Part shown: positions 1 through 9,191 of the stretch, one piece after another | Layout of the letters: each line of letters starts with the position of its first letter | Position numbering within the stretch: the first letter of the stretch is position 1 | DNA from: an uncultured Oscillibacter sp. | GTDB taxonomy: Bacteria > Bacillota > Clostridia > Oscillospirales > Oscillospiraceae | Reading direction: 5' to 3' | Assembly: GCA_900548505.1 (NCBI GenBank) | Contig: URKI01000013.1 | Coordinates: forward strand, 1 to 46,945 | Length of the DNA: 46,945 nucleotides | Translations under genes and position numbers: made by a program | Notes under the pieces: model-generated | Databases searched by the model: none | Told to the model about the DNA's origin: nothing | The model's input: only the letters and a program-made list of their open reading frames with translations

Positions 1-48
1 CGAGATAGGCTCCGGTCTCGTGGGCTCGGAGATGTGTATAAGAGACAG
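1..48 (+). other. Illumina Nextera adapter (artefact)
   Basis: These bases are library-construction sequence, not genome. Positions 1-6 match the end of the P7 oligo, 7-14 (AGGCTCCG) look like an 8-base i7 index, 15-29 match the read-2 primer tail, and 30-48 match the 19-base Tn5 mosaic end (AGATGTGTATAAGAGACAG). Genomic sequence begins at about 49. Reading frames through it produce the well-known false peptide starts MGSEMCIRDR and MYKRQ. The index name (I believe N720 of the Nextera XT v2 set) is from memory. Confidence 0.97.
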
Positions 49-49
49 G

Positions 50-763
50 GCCAGCGGCCTGCCTCGCCATATTGCGATTATCATGGACGGCAACGGCCGC
101 TGGGCCACCAAGCGTGGCCTGCCCCGCACTGCCGGCCACAAGGCGGGGGCGGAGACCTTCCGCCGCATCGCCACCTACTGCAAGAACCTGGGCGTACAGT
201 ACCTGACGGTATACGCCTTCTCCACGGAAAACTGGAAGCGCTCGGAGAGCGAAGTCTCCGCCATCATGCTGCTTTTGAAGAAGTATCTTCTGGAAGCGGT
301 GGACACTATGGAGCGGGACCACATCCGGCTGCACTTCTTCGGAGACATGACGCCCATTTCCCCCGAGCTGCGGGCCCTGGCTCATGAGACGGACGAGATC
401 ACCGAGCATCTTTCCAAGGATGATTTTCAGGCCAATGTCTGCCTCAACTACGGCGGCCGGGACGAGATCTTGCGTGCGGTGCGCCGCTTTGCTGCCGACT
501 GCGCAGAAGGGAAGAAGCGCCCCGAGGAGCTCAATGAGGCTATGTTCTCCGATTATCTGGATTCCGCCGGAATCCCCGATCCAGAGCTCATCATCCGGCC
601 CAGCGGAGAGCTGCGGCTTTCCAACTTCCTCTTGTGGCAGTGCGCTTACTCGGAATTTTACTACACCGACACCCTCTGGCCTGACTTTGACGAGGCGGAG
701 CTGGATCGTGCCATCGATGCATACCGTAAGAGGGACCGTCGTTTCGGCGGCGTAAAGAAATAA
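50..763 (+). CDS. uppS: Isoprenyl (undecaprenyl diphosphate) synthase, 5' truncated
   Basis: cis-Prenyltransferase that condenses isopentenyl diphosphate onto farnesyl diphosphate to give undecaprenyl diphosphate, the lipid carrier for wall polymers. The first visible residues ASGLPRHIAIIMDGNGRWA contain the family's catalytic Asp block; AGHKAG, TVYAFSTENW and the C-terminal RPSGELRLSNFLLWQ and YTDTLWPDF blocks follow. The family's usual length is about 240-250 residues, so only roughly 10-15 N-terminal residues are missing beyond the contig end. The GTG-initiated frame starting in the adapter (position 20) is an artefact. It is followed after 18 bases by cdsA and heads the uppS-cdsA-dxr-rseP-ispG-polC cluster typical of Clostridia, where frr and pyrH normally lie just upstream. 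Confidence 0.96.
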   Translation, partial: ASGLPRHIAIIMDGNGRWATKRGLPRTAGHKAGAETFRRIATYCKNLGVQYLTVYAFSTENWKRSESEVSAIMLLLKKYLLEAVDTMERDHIRLHFFGDMTPISPELRALAHETDEITEHLSKDDFQANVCLNYGGRDEILRAVRRFAADCAEGKKRPEELNEAMFSDYLDSAGIPDPELIIRPSGELRLSNFLLWQCAYSEFYYTDTLWPDFDEAELDRAIDAYRKRDRRFGGVKK

Positions 764-781
764 GGCAAAGGGATTGATCGT

Positions 782-1627
782 ATGTTCAAACGCGTGATGG
801 TTGCCGTGGTCGGCATCCCGTTTTTGATTTTGGTTCTGGGCGTGGCGCCCGAATGGGCCACCATGGTCCTGGTGTGCGGCATGTGCGCCGTGGGAGCCTG
901 GGAGCTGATGCACGCTGTGGCCGGAAAAGCGGGACAAGCTCTGACCCCGCTGGCAGTACTCTCAGCGGCACTGGTGCCGGTGTGCGTGTATATGGAGCTG
1001 TCCAACCGGTATGCGGAGCTGACCGCGCTGCCGGTCCTGCCTCTGACAGGATTGCTGGGAACGGCGATGGTGCTGGCATTGTTTGTGGTGTCCATCCGCC
1101 GTTACGGCAGTGAGCGGGCCGTACCCTTTGCCGCCATCACTGCCGCGCTTTTTGCGGGGCTGGTGTTCCCGCTGATGCTCAGCTGCCTGCTGCGGCTGCG
1201 GATGGTGCCGTCCGTCGGGATGTTGCTGGTATTTTTGCCCCTGTGCATCTCCTTTGGCTCCGACACGTTTGCGTTCTTTGCCGGATTGCTGTTCGGCAAG
1301 CACAAGCTGACTCCCGTCAGCCCCAAAAAGACCGTGGAGGGCGCGGTAGGCGGTCTTATCGGCGGCGTCATCGGTACGGCGTTGATGATGGCTGTGGGCT
1401 CCTGTGTCCTTGCGGACGCCTTCTGGGACTTCAAGCTCCTGGCTCTGTTCGGGCTGGTGGGCAGCGCCGTCAGTCAGATCGGAGATCTGAGCTTTTCCGT
1501 CATCAAGCGGGAATTCGGCGTCAAGGACTACGGCAATCTTCTGCCGGGCCACGGCGGCGTGCTGGACCGGTTCGACTCTGTGACCTTTGTGGCCCCCTTT
1601 GTGTGGCTGATCCTGGGCATGTATTGA
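782..1627 (+). CDS. cdsA: Phosphatidate cytidylyltransferase
   Basis: Makes CDP-diacylglycerol from phosphatidate and CTP, the branch point of phospholipid synthesis, in the cytoplasmic membrane. The 281-residue protein is almost entirely hydrophobic segments (about eight). The C-terminal half carries the CdsA signature: SFGSDTFAFFAGLLFGKHK, then SPKKTVEGAVGG, then QIGDLSFSVIKREFGVKDYG and LLPGHGGVLDRFDS, whose Asp residues bind metal and substrate in the family. ATG start 18 bases after uppS; the upstream GGCAAAGGGATTGATCGT gives only a weak ribosome site, so translational coupling to uppS is likely. Normal length; nothing odd. Confidence 0.96.
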   Translation: MFKRVMVAVVGIPFLILVLGVAPEWATMVLVCGMCAVGAWELMHAVAGKAGQALTPLAVLSAALVPVCVYMELSNRYAELTALPVLPLTGLLGTAMVLALFVVSIRRYGSERAVPFAAITAALFAGLVFPLMLSCLLRLRMVPSVGMLLVFLPLCISFGSDTFAFFAGLLFGKHKLTPVSPKKTVEGAVGGLIGGVIGTALMMAVGSCVLADAFWDFKLLALFGLVGSAVSQIGDLSFSVIKREFGVKDYGNLLPGHGGVLDRFDSVTFVAPFVWLILGMY

Positions 1628-1687
1628 TTTTCGGCGTTCTCCGTAGTTTTTAGGATTGTTTTCAGCTTTTTGGAATAGGATAGGATT

Positions 1688-2836
1688 ATGAGTAAAACGA
1701 TTTCGATTTTGGGTTCCACCGGTTCCATCGGCCGTCAGACACTGGATGTGGCGGAGCAGATGGGACTGCAGGTCGCGGCCCTCACCGCCAACGCCAGTGT
1801 GGAGCGGATGGAGGAGCAGGTGCGCAAGTTCCGCCCCCGGCTTGCGGTGCTGACCGACGAGGCAGCCGCTAAAGATCTGGCTGTCCGCATTCAGGATACG
1901 GATACCACGGTGCTGGGAGGCCACGCCGCTCTGATGGAGGCCGCTGTAGTGCCGGAAGCGGATACCGTGGTCACCGCCGTGGTGGGCATGGTGGGCCTGG
2001 AGCCTACGCTGGCCGCCATCGGCGAGAAAAAGCGCATCGCCCTGGCCAACAAGGAGACGCTGGTGTGCGCCGGTGAGCTGGTCATGGACGCGGCAGATGC
2101 GGCCGGCGCGGAGATCGTGCCGGTGGACTCGGAACACTCTGCCATTTTCCAGTGTGTCCAGGGCTGCGCTGACCGCCAGGAGATCAAGCGGCTGATCCTG
2201 ACTTGCTCCGGCGGCCCCTTTTATGGCATGACCCATGAGGAAGTAGGGAAGATGACCCGTGCGGACGCCCTGCGTCACCCCAATTGGAAAATGGGCGCCA
2301 AGATCACCGTGGACTGCGCCACCCTCATGAACAAGGGTCTGGAGGTCATCGAGGCCATGCGCCTTTACCGCCTGCCCCTTTCCCAGGTGGATGTGGTCAT
2401 CCACCGTCAGTCCATCGTTCACTCTCTGGTGGAGTACCATGACGGGGCCGTGCTGGCCCAGCTGGGCACCCCGGACATGCGGCTGCCCATCCGCTACGCC
2501 ATGACCTATCCTCACCGCGGCGTGAACCCGGCTGAGCCGCTGGATCTGCTCACTTGCCCGCCCCTGACCTTCGCCCAGCCGGACCGGAATACGTTCCCCT
2601 GTCTGCGCCTTGCGGAGGAAGCAGCCACCGAGGGCGGCACTGCCTGTGCCATCCTCAACGGCGCAAACGAAGAGGCTGTGGGATTGTTCCTGGCGGACCG
2701 CATCGGATTCCACGATATTGCCCGTCTGGTGGCAAAGGCCCGGTCCCAGGTGCGTGTGGTGCAGAAGCCCTCGCTTTCCGACATTCTGGCGGCAGATGCC
2801 GCTGCCCGGCAGAGCGTGCTGGACGGAGCTTTTTGA
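1688..2836 (+). CDS. dxr: 1-deoxy-D-xylulose 5-phosphate reductoisomerase
   Basis: Second step of the methylerythritol phosphate pathway: NADPH-dependent rearrangement and reduction of DXP to MEP, cytosolic. The N-terminus has the Rossmann motif ILGSTGSIGRQTLDV; later blocks are NKETLVCAGELV, DSEHSAIFQC (metal-binding acids), CSGGPFYG (mobile loop) and HPNWKMGAKITVDCATLMNK. The 382-residue length is standard. A 60-base AT-richer gap separates it from cdsA and the start has an AGGATAGGATT leader rather than a strong AGGAGG. With ispG two genes on, the cluster supplies isoprenoid units to the UppS reaction at its head. Confidence 0.97.
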   Translation: MSKTISILGSTGSIGRQTLDVAEQMGLQVAALTANASVERMEEQVRKFRPRLAVLTDEAAAKDLAVRIQDTDTTVLGGHAALMEAAVVPEADTVVTAVVGMVGLEPTLAAIGEKKRIALANKETLVCAGELVMDAADAAGAEIVPVDSEHSAIFQCVQGCADRQEIKRLILTCSGGPFYGMTHEEVGKMTRADALRHPNWKMGAKITVDCATLMNKGLEVIEAMRLYRLPLSQVDVVIHRQSIVHSLVEYHDGAVLAQLGTPDMRLPIRYAMTYPHRGVNPAEPLDLLTCPPLTFAQPDRNTFPCLRLAEEAATEGGTACAILNGANEEAVGLFLADRIGFHDIARLVAKARSQVRVVQKPSLSDILAADAAARQSVLDGAF

Positions 2837-2854
2837 TATGCTAGGAGACAGTGC

Positions 2855-3934
2855 ATGACGATTCTTTATATCCTGGGAGCAATTCTGATCTTTGGTGTCC
2901 TGGTGGCGCTGCATGAGCTGGGCCATTTTGTGGCCGCAAAGCTCTGCGGTGTGCGGGTCAACGAATTTTCCATCGGCATGGGCCCTGTGCTCTGGAGCCG
3001 GGACCGCGGCGAGACGCAGTATTCTCTTCGGGCGCTGCCCATCGGCGGCTTCTGCGCCATGGAGGGAGAGGACGAGGACTCTGCCGACGAGCGTGCGCTG
3101 GGCAGCCAGAGCCTCTGGAAGCAGCTGATCATTTTCGCGGCGGGCCCGCTGATGAACTTTCTCACCGGGCTTGTGATCCTGCTGGGTCTCTATGCCGGCA
3201 TGCAGGCGTTTCAGGTTCCCGCCATTGCCGGCGTGGCACCGGAATTTGAAACGTACAACGGCGCCACACTGGAAAAGGGGGACATCTTCTGGTCCATCAA
3301 CGGCGAGCGGGTGTACCTCTACAATGACGTGGACCTGCTGCTGAACCTGAACAAGGGGCAGCCGCTGGACCTGGTGGTGATACGCGACGGCGAGAAAGTC
3401 GCCCTTGAAAATGTTCAGTGGAATACCTTTACAGGACTTGAAGGAGAAAGCTACCAGGGCTATGGAATTTACCGGGATCTGACCACCACAGAGGAAGCCA
3501 CCCTGGGCGGCAAGCTGCGGATGGCCTGGCTGAACACCGTGGACTTTGTCCGGGTGGTGCGGCTGAGCCTGCAGATGCTCTTCAACGGCCAGGCCGGTGT
3601 GGATGATCTCAGCGGGCCGGTGGGCATCGTCTCTTCCATGACGGAGGCCGGCGAACAGGCCCAGGCGCTGGGCGGCGTCCTCGCGGCGGTGGAGAGTATG
3701 TTCTACTTTGCCGCCATGCTGGCAGTGAACCTGGCGGTCATGAACCTGCTGCCCATTCCGGCGCTGGACGGCGGACACATTCTCTTTTTGCTGGTGGACG
3801 CTGTCTCCATGCTGCTTTTGAGAAAGAAAGTCCCCGCACGATATATGGCGGCTGTCAATACAGCCGGCTTCGTGGTGCTGATGGGCTTTATGCTGTTTGT
3901 GACATTCCATGACGTGTTCCGTCTGGTGGGATAA
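2855..3934 (+). CDS. rseP: RseP-type site-2 zinc metalloprotease
   Basis: Intramembrane metalloprotease of the M50B family (RseP/RasP), which cuts transmembrane segments of anti-sigma factors and signal-peptide remnants. Visible features are the zinc motif LHELGHF in the first transmembrane helix (about residue 20), a PDZ-like middle region around residues 120-190, and the third zinc ligand in NLLPIPALDGGH near residue 310, followed by a final membrane helix. 359 residues is standard. ATG start preceded by TAGGAGACAGTGC, 18 bases after dxr. The natural substrate cannot be told from this window. Confidence 0.94.
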   Translation: MTILYILGAILIFGVLVALHELGHFVAAKLCGVRVNEFSIGMGPVLWSRDRGETQYSLRALPIGGFCAMEGEDEDSADERALGSQSLWKQLIIFAAGPLMNFLTGLVILLGLYAGMQAFQVPAIAGVAPEFETYNGATLEKGDIFWSINGERVYLYNDVDLLLNLNKGQPLDLVVIRDGEKVALENVQWNTFTGLEGESYQGYGIYRDLTTTEEATLGGKLRMAWLNTVDFVRVVRLSLQMLFNGQAGVDDLSGPVGIVSSMTEAGEQAQALGGVLAAVESMFYFAAMLAVNLAVMNLLPIPALDGGHILFLLVDAVSMLLLRKKVPARYMAAVNTAGFVVLMGFMLFVTFHDVFRLVG

Positions 3935-3947
3935 AGAGGAGGAAGTC

Positions 3948-4985
3948 ATGACAAAGAAACTGATGGTGGGCAATGTGGCCGTGGGCGGAGGCGCCCCGGT
4001 CTCCATCCAGTCCATGTGCAATACAAAGACCGACGATGTGGCTGCTACCGTGGCCCAGATCAAAAAGCTGGAGGCTGCCGGGTGCGAGATCATCCGGGTG
4101 GCCATTCCCGATCAGGCCGCGGCGGAGGCCGTGGACAAGATCAAGGAGCAGATCTCCATTCCACTCATCGCCGACATCCATTTCAACTACAAATACGCCC
4201 TGGAAGTGGCTCAGCGGGGCATCGACGCCATCCGTATCAACCCCGGCAACATCGGCGGGGAGGAGAAGGTGAAGGCGGTTGCGGATATCTGCCGCGAAAA
4301 GCACATTCCCATCCGCATCGGCGTCAACGGCGGTTCCCTGGAAAAGGAACTGCGGGCCAAGTACGGCGGCGTCACCGCCGAGGCTCTGGTGGAGAGCGCC
4401 ATGGGTCATGTGCGCCTTTTGAACCAGTTTGATTTTGACGACATCTGCATCTCGGTCAAATGCTCTGATGTGCCCCTGACCATGGCGGCCTACCGCCTCT
4501 TGAGTGAGCAGACGGACTATCCTCTGCACCTGGGCGTCACGGAGGCGGGCACGCCCTCCATGGGCATGGTGAAGTCTGCCATGGGTATCGGCGGCCTTTT
4601 GTGCATGGGCATCGGCGATACCATCCGCGTGACGCTGACCGCCGACCCGGTGGAGGAGATCTACGCCGCCAAGAAGATCCTCAAGGCAGCCGGCCTTCGG
4701 AAAGAGGGCGTGAACCTCATTGCCTGCCCCACCTGCGGCCGTACCCGTATCGACCTGATCCCCATTGCCGAGGAGGTGGAGCGCCGCCTGCTGGACTGCG
4801 ACAAGAACATCACCGTGGCGGTGATGGGCTGCGCCGTCAACGGGCCCGGTGAGGCCTCGGCGGCTGACATCGGCATTGCTGGCGGCAAGGGCGAGGGTCT
4901 GCTGTTCCGTAAGGGTGAGATCCTTTACAAGGTGCCGCAGGAGCGGCTTGTGGATGCGCTGATGGAGGAGATCGCCAAGCTGTAA
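3948..4985 (+). CDS. ispG: 4-hydroxy-3-methylbut-2-enyl diphosphate synthase
   Basis: Penultimate MEP-pathway enzyme; converts MEcPP to HMBPP with a [4Fe-4S] cluster. The chosen ATG (MTKKLMVGNVAVGGGAPVS) is 13 bases after the rseP stop and has AGAGGAGGAAGTC in front, so the longer frame starting at 3909 inside rseP is not used. The TIM-barrel part contains PVSIQSMCNT and ADIHFNYKYA; the C-terminal cluster domain has CPTCGRTRIDL and VMGCAVNGPGEA, giving the CxxC plus third Cys and the ligand Glu region. 345 residues is the short bacterial form. Same transcript as dxr. Confidence 0.97.
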   Translation: MTKKLMVGNVAVGGGAPVSIQSMCNTKTDDVAATVAQIKKLEAAGCEIIRVAIPDQAAAEAVDKIKEQISIPLIADIHFNYKYALEVAQRGIDAIRINPGNIGGEEKVKAVADICREKHIPIRIGVNGGSLEKELRAKYGGVTAEALVESAMGHVRLLNQFDFDDICISVKCSDVPLTMAAYRLLSEQTDYPLHLGVTEAGTPSMGMVKSAMGIGGLLCMGIGDTIRVTLTADPVEEIYAAKKILKAAGLRKEGVNLIACPTCGRTRIDLIPIAEEVERRLLDCDKNITVAVMGCAVNGPGEASAADIGIAGGKGEGLLFRKGEILYKVPQERLVDALMEEIAKL

Positions 4986-5020
4986 GCGCATTCCGGGAGA
5001 AATTGAAGTGAGAGGGAACC

Positions 5021-8000
5021 ATGGCAAGAAACATCCCGTTTTTTGATATGTTTGCGGAGCTGCAGCTGTCGGGAGAACTGCGGCTGAAGCTGGCCGGTGC
5101 TGAGATCACCGGCGCTGTCATCGACCAGGGAAAGATGACCATTTCCCTGGATCTGACGGCCCGCACCCCTATGAGTGAAGCGGACGCGCACGCCCTGGAG
5201 TCATTGATCCGGGGCGTGTACGGTTTTTCCGCAGCCGAAGTACATCTGACGGCTCCGGCGGCGCCCCAGGCTGCCGCGCCTGCGGAATCAGCCACGACTC
5301 CGGCCTCCGGCAAGGACAAGCAGCAGGGGGGCGGTGTATCCAAGGTGCTGCTGGGCAAGCCCATCAAGGGCCGTACCAATCCCATGCGGGAGCTGAACCT
5401 GAAAATGGGCACGGCCACCGTGGCAGGCAAGGTCTTTGCCGCCGAGTGCGTGGAGACCCGCCGTCCCGGCATGTGGCGGCTGCATTTTGACATGACGGAC
5501 TATACCAACTCCGTCAGCGTCCATAAAAATCTCTCCGCCAAGGAGGCGGAGCAGTACGGCACGGCCATCAAGCCGGGCATGTGGCTGTGCGTCCAGGGCA
5601 AGATGGAGCCCACCTGGGACGGCAAGGACATCCAGCTCAATCCGTATCACATCAATGTGATCGACCACGCTGAGCGGCAGGACACCGCCCCGGAAAAGCG
5701 GGTGGAGCTGCACCTGCATACGAAGATGAGCAACATGGACGCCCTGACGGACACCAAGGACGCCATCAAGACGGCCATCCGCTGGGGCCATCCTGCCATC
5801 GCCATCACCGACCACGGCGTGGCCCAGTCCTTCCCGGACGCATGGCACGCAGCAGGGGATAAGATCAAGATCCTCTACGGCGTGGAGGGCTATTTTGTCA
5901 ACAACCTGGACGACAGGGTGGCCGTCCACGGCAAGCAGGACTGCTCCCTGGACGATGAGTTCGTGTGCTTCGATATCGAGACCACCGGCCTCAAGGTAGA
6001 CCGGGAGGCCATCACGGAGATCGGCGCGGTGGTGCTGCGCAACGGTGAGATCGCCGAGCGGTTCCAGACCTTCGTCAACCCCAACCGGCGCCTCACCCCG
6101 GAGATCATCGGCCTGACGGGCATCACCGACGACATGCTCAAGGACGCGCCCCAGCTCAAGCAGGCGCTGACGGAGTTTTTGAAGTTCGTGAACGGCCGCC
6201 CGCTGGCGGCCCACAATGCTGAGTTCGATATTGGATTCATCCGGGCAGGCTGCCGCAAGGTGGGCCTGGACTTCCAGCCCACCTATGTGGACTCTTTGAT
6301 CCTGGCCCAGAACCTGCTGCCCGAGCTTGGAAAGTACAAGCTGGACATCGTCGCCGAGCACCTGGATCTGCCGGCGTTCAACCACCACCGTGCCAGCGAC
6401 GATGCCGCCACCGTGGGCTATATGCTCATCCCGTTTTGGAAGATGCTCCATGAGCGGGGCATCCATACGCTCCAGGCTGTGAACAAGGAGATGGAAAAGC
6501 TCCGTCCCTTGGGCGGCAAGACCAACCGTTTCCCCAAGCACATCATCCTGCTGGCCCGCAACAAGGTGGGCCTCAAGAACCTCTATCAGATGATCTCCGC
6601 GTCCAACCTGAAGTATTTCAAGCGGGTGCCCACCATCCCCAAGACGCTGCTCAACGAGCACCGGGAGGGCATCATCGTGGGCGCTGCCTGCGAAGCGGGT
6701 GAGCTTTTCCGGGCCGTGGCAGATCATAAGGACTGGGAGGAGCTCAAGCGCATCGCCGACTACTATGACTACCTGGAGATCCAGCCGCTTTGCAACAACG
6801 CTTTCATGCTGCGAAACGGCGACGTGCAGTCGGAAGAGGATCTGCGGGAATTCAACCGCACCATCGTGCGGCTGGGCGAGGAGCTGGATAAGCCCGTGTG
6901 CGCCACCGGCGACGTCCACTTCCTCAACCCGGAGGACGAGGTGTACCGGCACATTCTGCTGGCATCCAAGAAGTTCCCGGACGCCAACGCGCCGCTGCCC
7001 ATCTACTTCAAGACCACCGACGAGATGCTGAAGGAGTTTTCTTACCTCGGTAAGGAGAAGGCCTACGAGGTGGTGGTGACCAATACCCGCCTGGTGGCCG
7101 ACCAGATCGAAAACTTTGAGCTGCTGCCGGCGGAACTGTTCCCGCCCCGGCTGGAAAACTCCGAGGAGGAGCTCAACCGCCTGGTGTGGGACAAGGTGCA
7201 CGAGCTCTACGGCGAGGACCCGCCCAAGCTGATCGTGGACCGACTGAATATCGAGCTGGGCGGTATTTTGGGCAAATACGACGTGGTGTACATGTCGGCC
7301 CAGAAACTGGTGCAGCGTAGCCTGGAAAACGGCTATCTGGTCGGTTCCCGAGGCTCCGTGGGCTCGTCTCTCGTGGCCTACATGTCCGGCATCACGGAGG
7401 TCAACTCTCTGCCGCCTCATTACCGCTGCCCCAAGTGCAAGCACAACGAGTTCATTACCGACGGCTCCTACGGCTGCGGTGCCGATATGCCGGACAAGGT
7501 CTGTCCCGAGTGCGGCACCAAATACATCAAGGACGGCTTCGACATCCCCTTTGAGACGTTCCTGGGCTTCGGCGGCGGCAAGGTGCCGGATATCGACCTG
7601 AACTTCTCCGGCGAATACCAGGCCCGCGCCCACCGTCACGCCATCGAAATGTTCGGCGAGACTCAGGTGTTCCGGGCGGGCACCATCGGTACCCTGGCGG
7701 AAAAGACCGCCTTCGGCTTTGTCAAGAAGTACCTGGAGGAAAACGGCATCACCGCCTGCCGGGCAGAGGAAAACCGGCTGACGCTGGGGTGCGTAGGCAC
7801 CCGGCGCACCACGGGCCAGCACCCGGGCGGCCTGGTGGTCGTACCGGACGACAAGGATATGGAGGACTTCTGCCCGGTACAGCACCCGGCGGACGCCGAC
7901 GATTCCGATACCATCACCACCCATTTTGAATATCACTCCATGGAGGCCAACATCCTCAAGCTGGACATGCTTGGACACGATGACCCCACCATGGTGCGTA

Positions 8001-9019
8001 TGATGCAGGACCTGACCGGTGTGGACCCCCACACCATCCCCCTGGACGACCCGGACACCATGTCCATCTTCACCTCCAGCAAGGTGCTGGGCTATGAGAA
8101 CGACGAGATCCTGGGCCCTACGGGCGCCGTGGCCATCCCGGAGTTCAACACCCGCTTCACCCGGCAGATGCTCATCGATACCCAGCCCAAGGACTTCAAC
8201 ACCCTGGTGCGTCTTTCCGGCTTTTCCCACGGTACGGATGTGTGGATGGGCAACGCCCGGGATCTGATCGTCAGCGGCACTGCCACGGTTCTGGAAACGG
8301 TGGGCTGCCGTGACGACATCATGCTCTATCTTATCTCCAAGGGTCTGGACCCCAAGATGAGCTTCAAGATCATGGAAAAGGTCCGTAAGGGCAAGGTGAA
8401 AAAAGGCGGCTTTGACGAGGGCTGGGTGGAGGCCATGGAGACCCACGACGTGCCCCAGTGGTACATCGAATCCCTGGCCAAGATCGGCTATCTCTTTCCC
8501 AAGGCCCACGCCGTGGCTTACGTGATGATGGCATTCCGCATCGCCTGGTACAAGGTCCATGAGCCCCTGGCATTCTACGCTACGTTCTTCTCCGTCCGGG
8601 CCAAGGCCTTCGATGCAGAGTACTGCTGCGCCGGCAAGGACGCGGTCAAGCGCAAGATCCGGGAGATTGAGAACAACAAGGACGCCTCCGCCGTGGAGAA
8701 GGACCTGCTGACCACGTTGGAGGTGTGCTATGAGTTCTATCTCCGGGGCTTCCACTTCGATACCATCAGCATCTACGACTCGGACGCCACCAAGTTCAAG
8801 GTGACGAAAAACGGCCTCCTGCCGCCCTTTACGGCGGTCCACGGCCTGGGCGAGACGGCGGCGCTGGACACGGTGGAAAAGCGTAAAGGCAAGACTTTTA
8901 TCTCCATCGAGGAATTTTCCATGTGCTGCAACAAGCTCTCCAAGACCCATATCGAGCAGCTAAAGGCTCTGGGCTCCTTTGCCGGTATGGCAGAGACCAG
9001 CCAGATCACGCTGTTTTAA
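5021..9019 (+). CDS. polC: DNA polymerase III alpha subunit, PolC type
   Basis: Replicative polymerase of low-GC Gram-positive lineages with built-in proofreading. Domain order read from the protein: variable N-terminal region (about 1-110), OB-fold (about 125-215), PHP part 1 starting at RVELHLHTKMSNMDALTD (about 226), DEDD exonuclease with FDIETTGL (about 314), NAEFDIGF and HHRASDDA, PHP part 2, a four-cysteine zinc module CPKCKHNEF...CPECGTKY (about 802-845), then the polymerase active site VPDIDLNFSGEYQ (about 855). 1332 residues is somewhat shorter than the about 1440 of Bacillus; the saving seems to be in the N-terminal region. ATG start behind GAGAGGGAACC. Last gene of the cluster. Confidence 0.97.
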   Translation: MARNIPFFDMFAELQLSGELRLKLAGAEITGAVIDQGKMTISLDLTARTPMSEADAHALESLIRGVYGFSAAEVHLTAPAAPQAAAPAESATTPASGKDKQQGGGVSKVLLGKPIKGRTNPMRELNLKMGTATVAGKVFAAECVETRRPGMWRLHFDMTDYTNSVSVHKNLSAKEAEQYGTAIKPGMWLCVQGKMEPTWDGKDIQLNPYHINVIDHAERQDTAPEKRVELHLHTKMSNMDALTDTKDAIKTAIRWGHPAIAITDHGVAQSFPDAWHAAGDKIKILYGVEGYFVNNLDDRVAVHGKQDCSLDDEFVCFDIETTGLKVDREAITEIGAVVLRNGEIAERFQTFVNPNRRLTPEIIGLTGITDDMLKDAPQLKQALTEFLKFVNGRPLAAHNAEFDIGFIRAGCRKVGLDFQPTYVDSLILAQNLLPELGKYKLDIVAEHLDLPAFNHHRASDDAATVGYMLIPFWKMLHERGIHTLQAVNKEMEKLRPLGGKTNRFPKHIILLARNKVGLKNLYQMISASNLKYFKRVPTIPKTLLNEHREGIIVGAACEAGELFRAVADHKDWEELKRIADYYDYLEIQPLCNNAFMLRNGDVQSEEDLREFNRTIVRLGEELDKPVCATGDVHFLNPEDEVYRHILLASKKFPDANAPLPIYFKTTDEMLKEFSYLGKEKAYEVVVTNTRLVADQIENFELLPAELFPPRLENSEEELNRLVWDKVHELYGEDPPKLIVDRLNIELGGILGKYDVVYMSAQKLVQRSLENGYLVGSRGSVGSSLVAYMSGITEVNSLPPHYRCPKCKHNEFITDGSYGCGADMPDKVCPECGTKYIKDGFDIPFETFLGFGGGKVPDIDLNFSGEYQARAHRHAIEMFGETQVFRAGTIGTLAEKTAFGFVKKYLEENGITACRAEENRLTLGCVGTRRTTGQHPGGLVVVPDDKDMEDFCPVQHPADADDSDTITTHFEYHSMEANILKLDMLGHDDPTMVRMMQDLTGVDPHTIPLDDPDTMSIFTSSKVLGYENDEILGPTGAVAIPEFNTRFTRQMLIDTQPKDFNTLVRLSGFSHGTDVWMGNARDLIVSGTATVLETVGCRDDIMLYLISKGLDPKMSFKIMEKVRKGKVKKGGFDEGWVEAMETHDVPQWYIESLAKIGYLFPKAHAVAYVMMAFRIAWYKVHEPLAFYATFFSVRAKAFDAEYCCAGKDAVKRKIREIENNKDASAVEKDLLTTLEVCYEFYLRGFHFDTISIYDSDATKFKVTKNGLLPPFTAVHGLGETAALDTVEKRKGKTFISIEEFSMCCNKLSKTHIEQLKALGSFAGMAETSQITLF

Positions 9020-9022
9020 AGA

Positions 9023-9074
9023 AGAACGCCATTCAGAAGCGGAGGAACATCTGCTTCTGAATGGCGTTCTTTTT
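9023..9074 (+). terminator. Rho-independent terminator after polC
   Basis: A perfect 18-base-pair stem (9023-9040 with 9053-9070), 12-base loop, followed by a T run. It starts only a few bases past the polC stop and ends the uppS-polC transcript. Confidence 0.93.
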
Positions 9075-9107
9075 ATGACTCCTTTAGAGGGCAGTCAAGC
9101 GCATACC

Positions 9108-9136
9108 TTGCAACAAAAAGGAGATCATGTTATCCT
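9108..9136 (+). promoter_or_regulatory. Promoter for the 9192 membrane protein
   Basis: TTGCAA at 9108-9113, 17-base spacer, TATCCT at 9131-9136, about 50 bases before the start codon. It matches the style of the other sigma-A-like promoters in the window. Confidence 0.6.
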
Positions 9137-9191
9137 ATTTATACCATTTCCGTTCCATCCGTTTTGATAAAAACCGAAAGGGGGCTGGCGT

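Noticed and set aside
34..387. 117-codon frame starting MYKRQ
   Set aside because: Begins in the Nextera adapter and then reads uppS out of frame.
962..4105. 1047-codon minus-strand frame opposite cdsA-dxr-rseP
   Set aside because: Same codon-bias shadow; it spans three well-identified genes and intergenic gaps and has no recognisable domain.
5288..8950. 1220-codon open frame on the minus strand opposite polC
   Set aside because: It mirrors the polC codon frame; GC-rich third positions remove stop codons on the opposite strand. The translation is His/Gln/Val/Leu-rich with no motif and no ribosome site.
8979..9167. 62-codon plus-strand frame over the polC 3' end
   Set aside because: Contains the whole polC terminator hairpin and no ribosome site.
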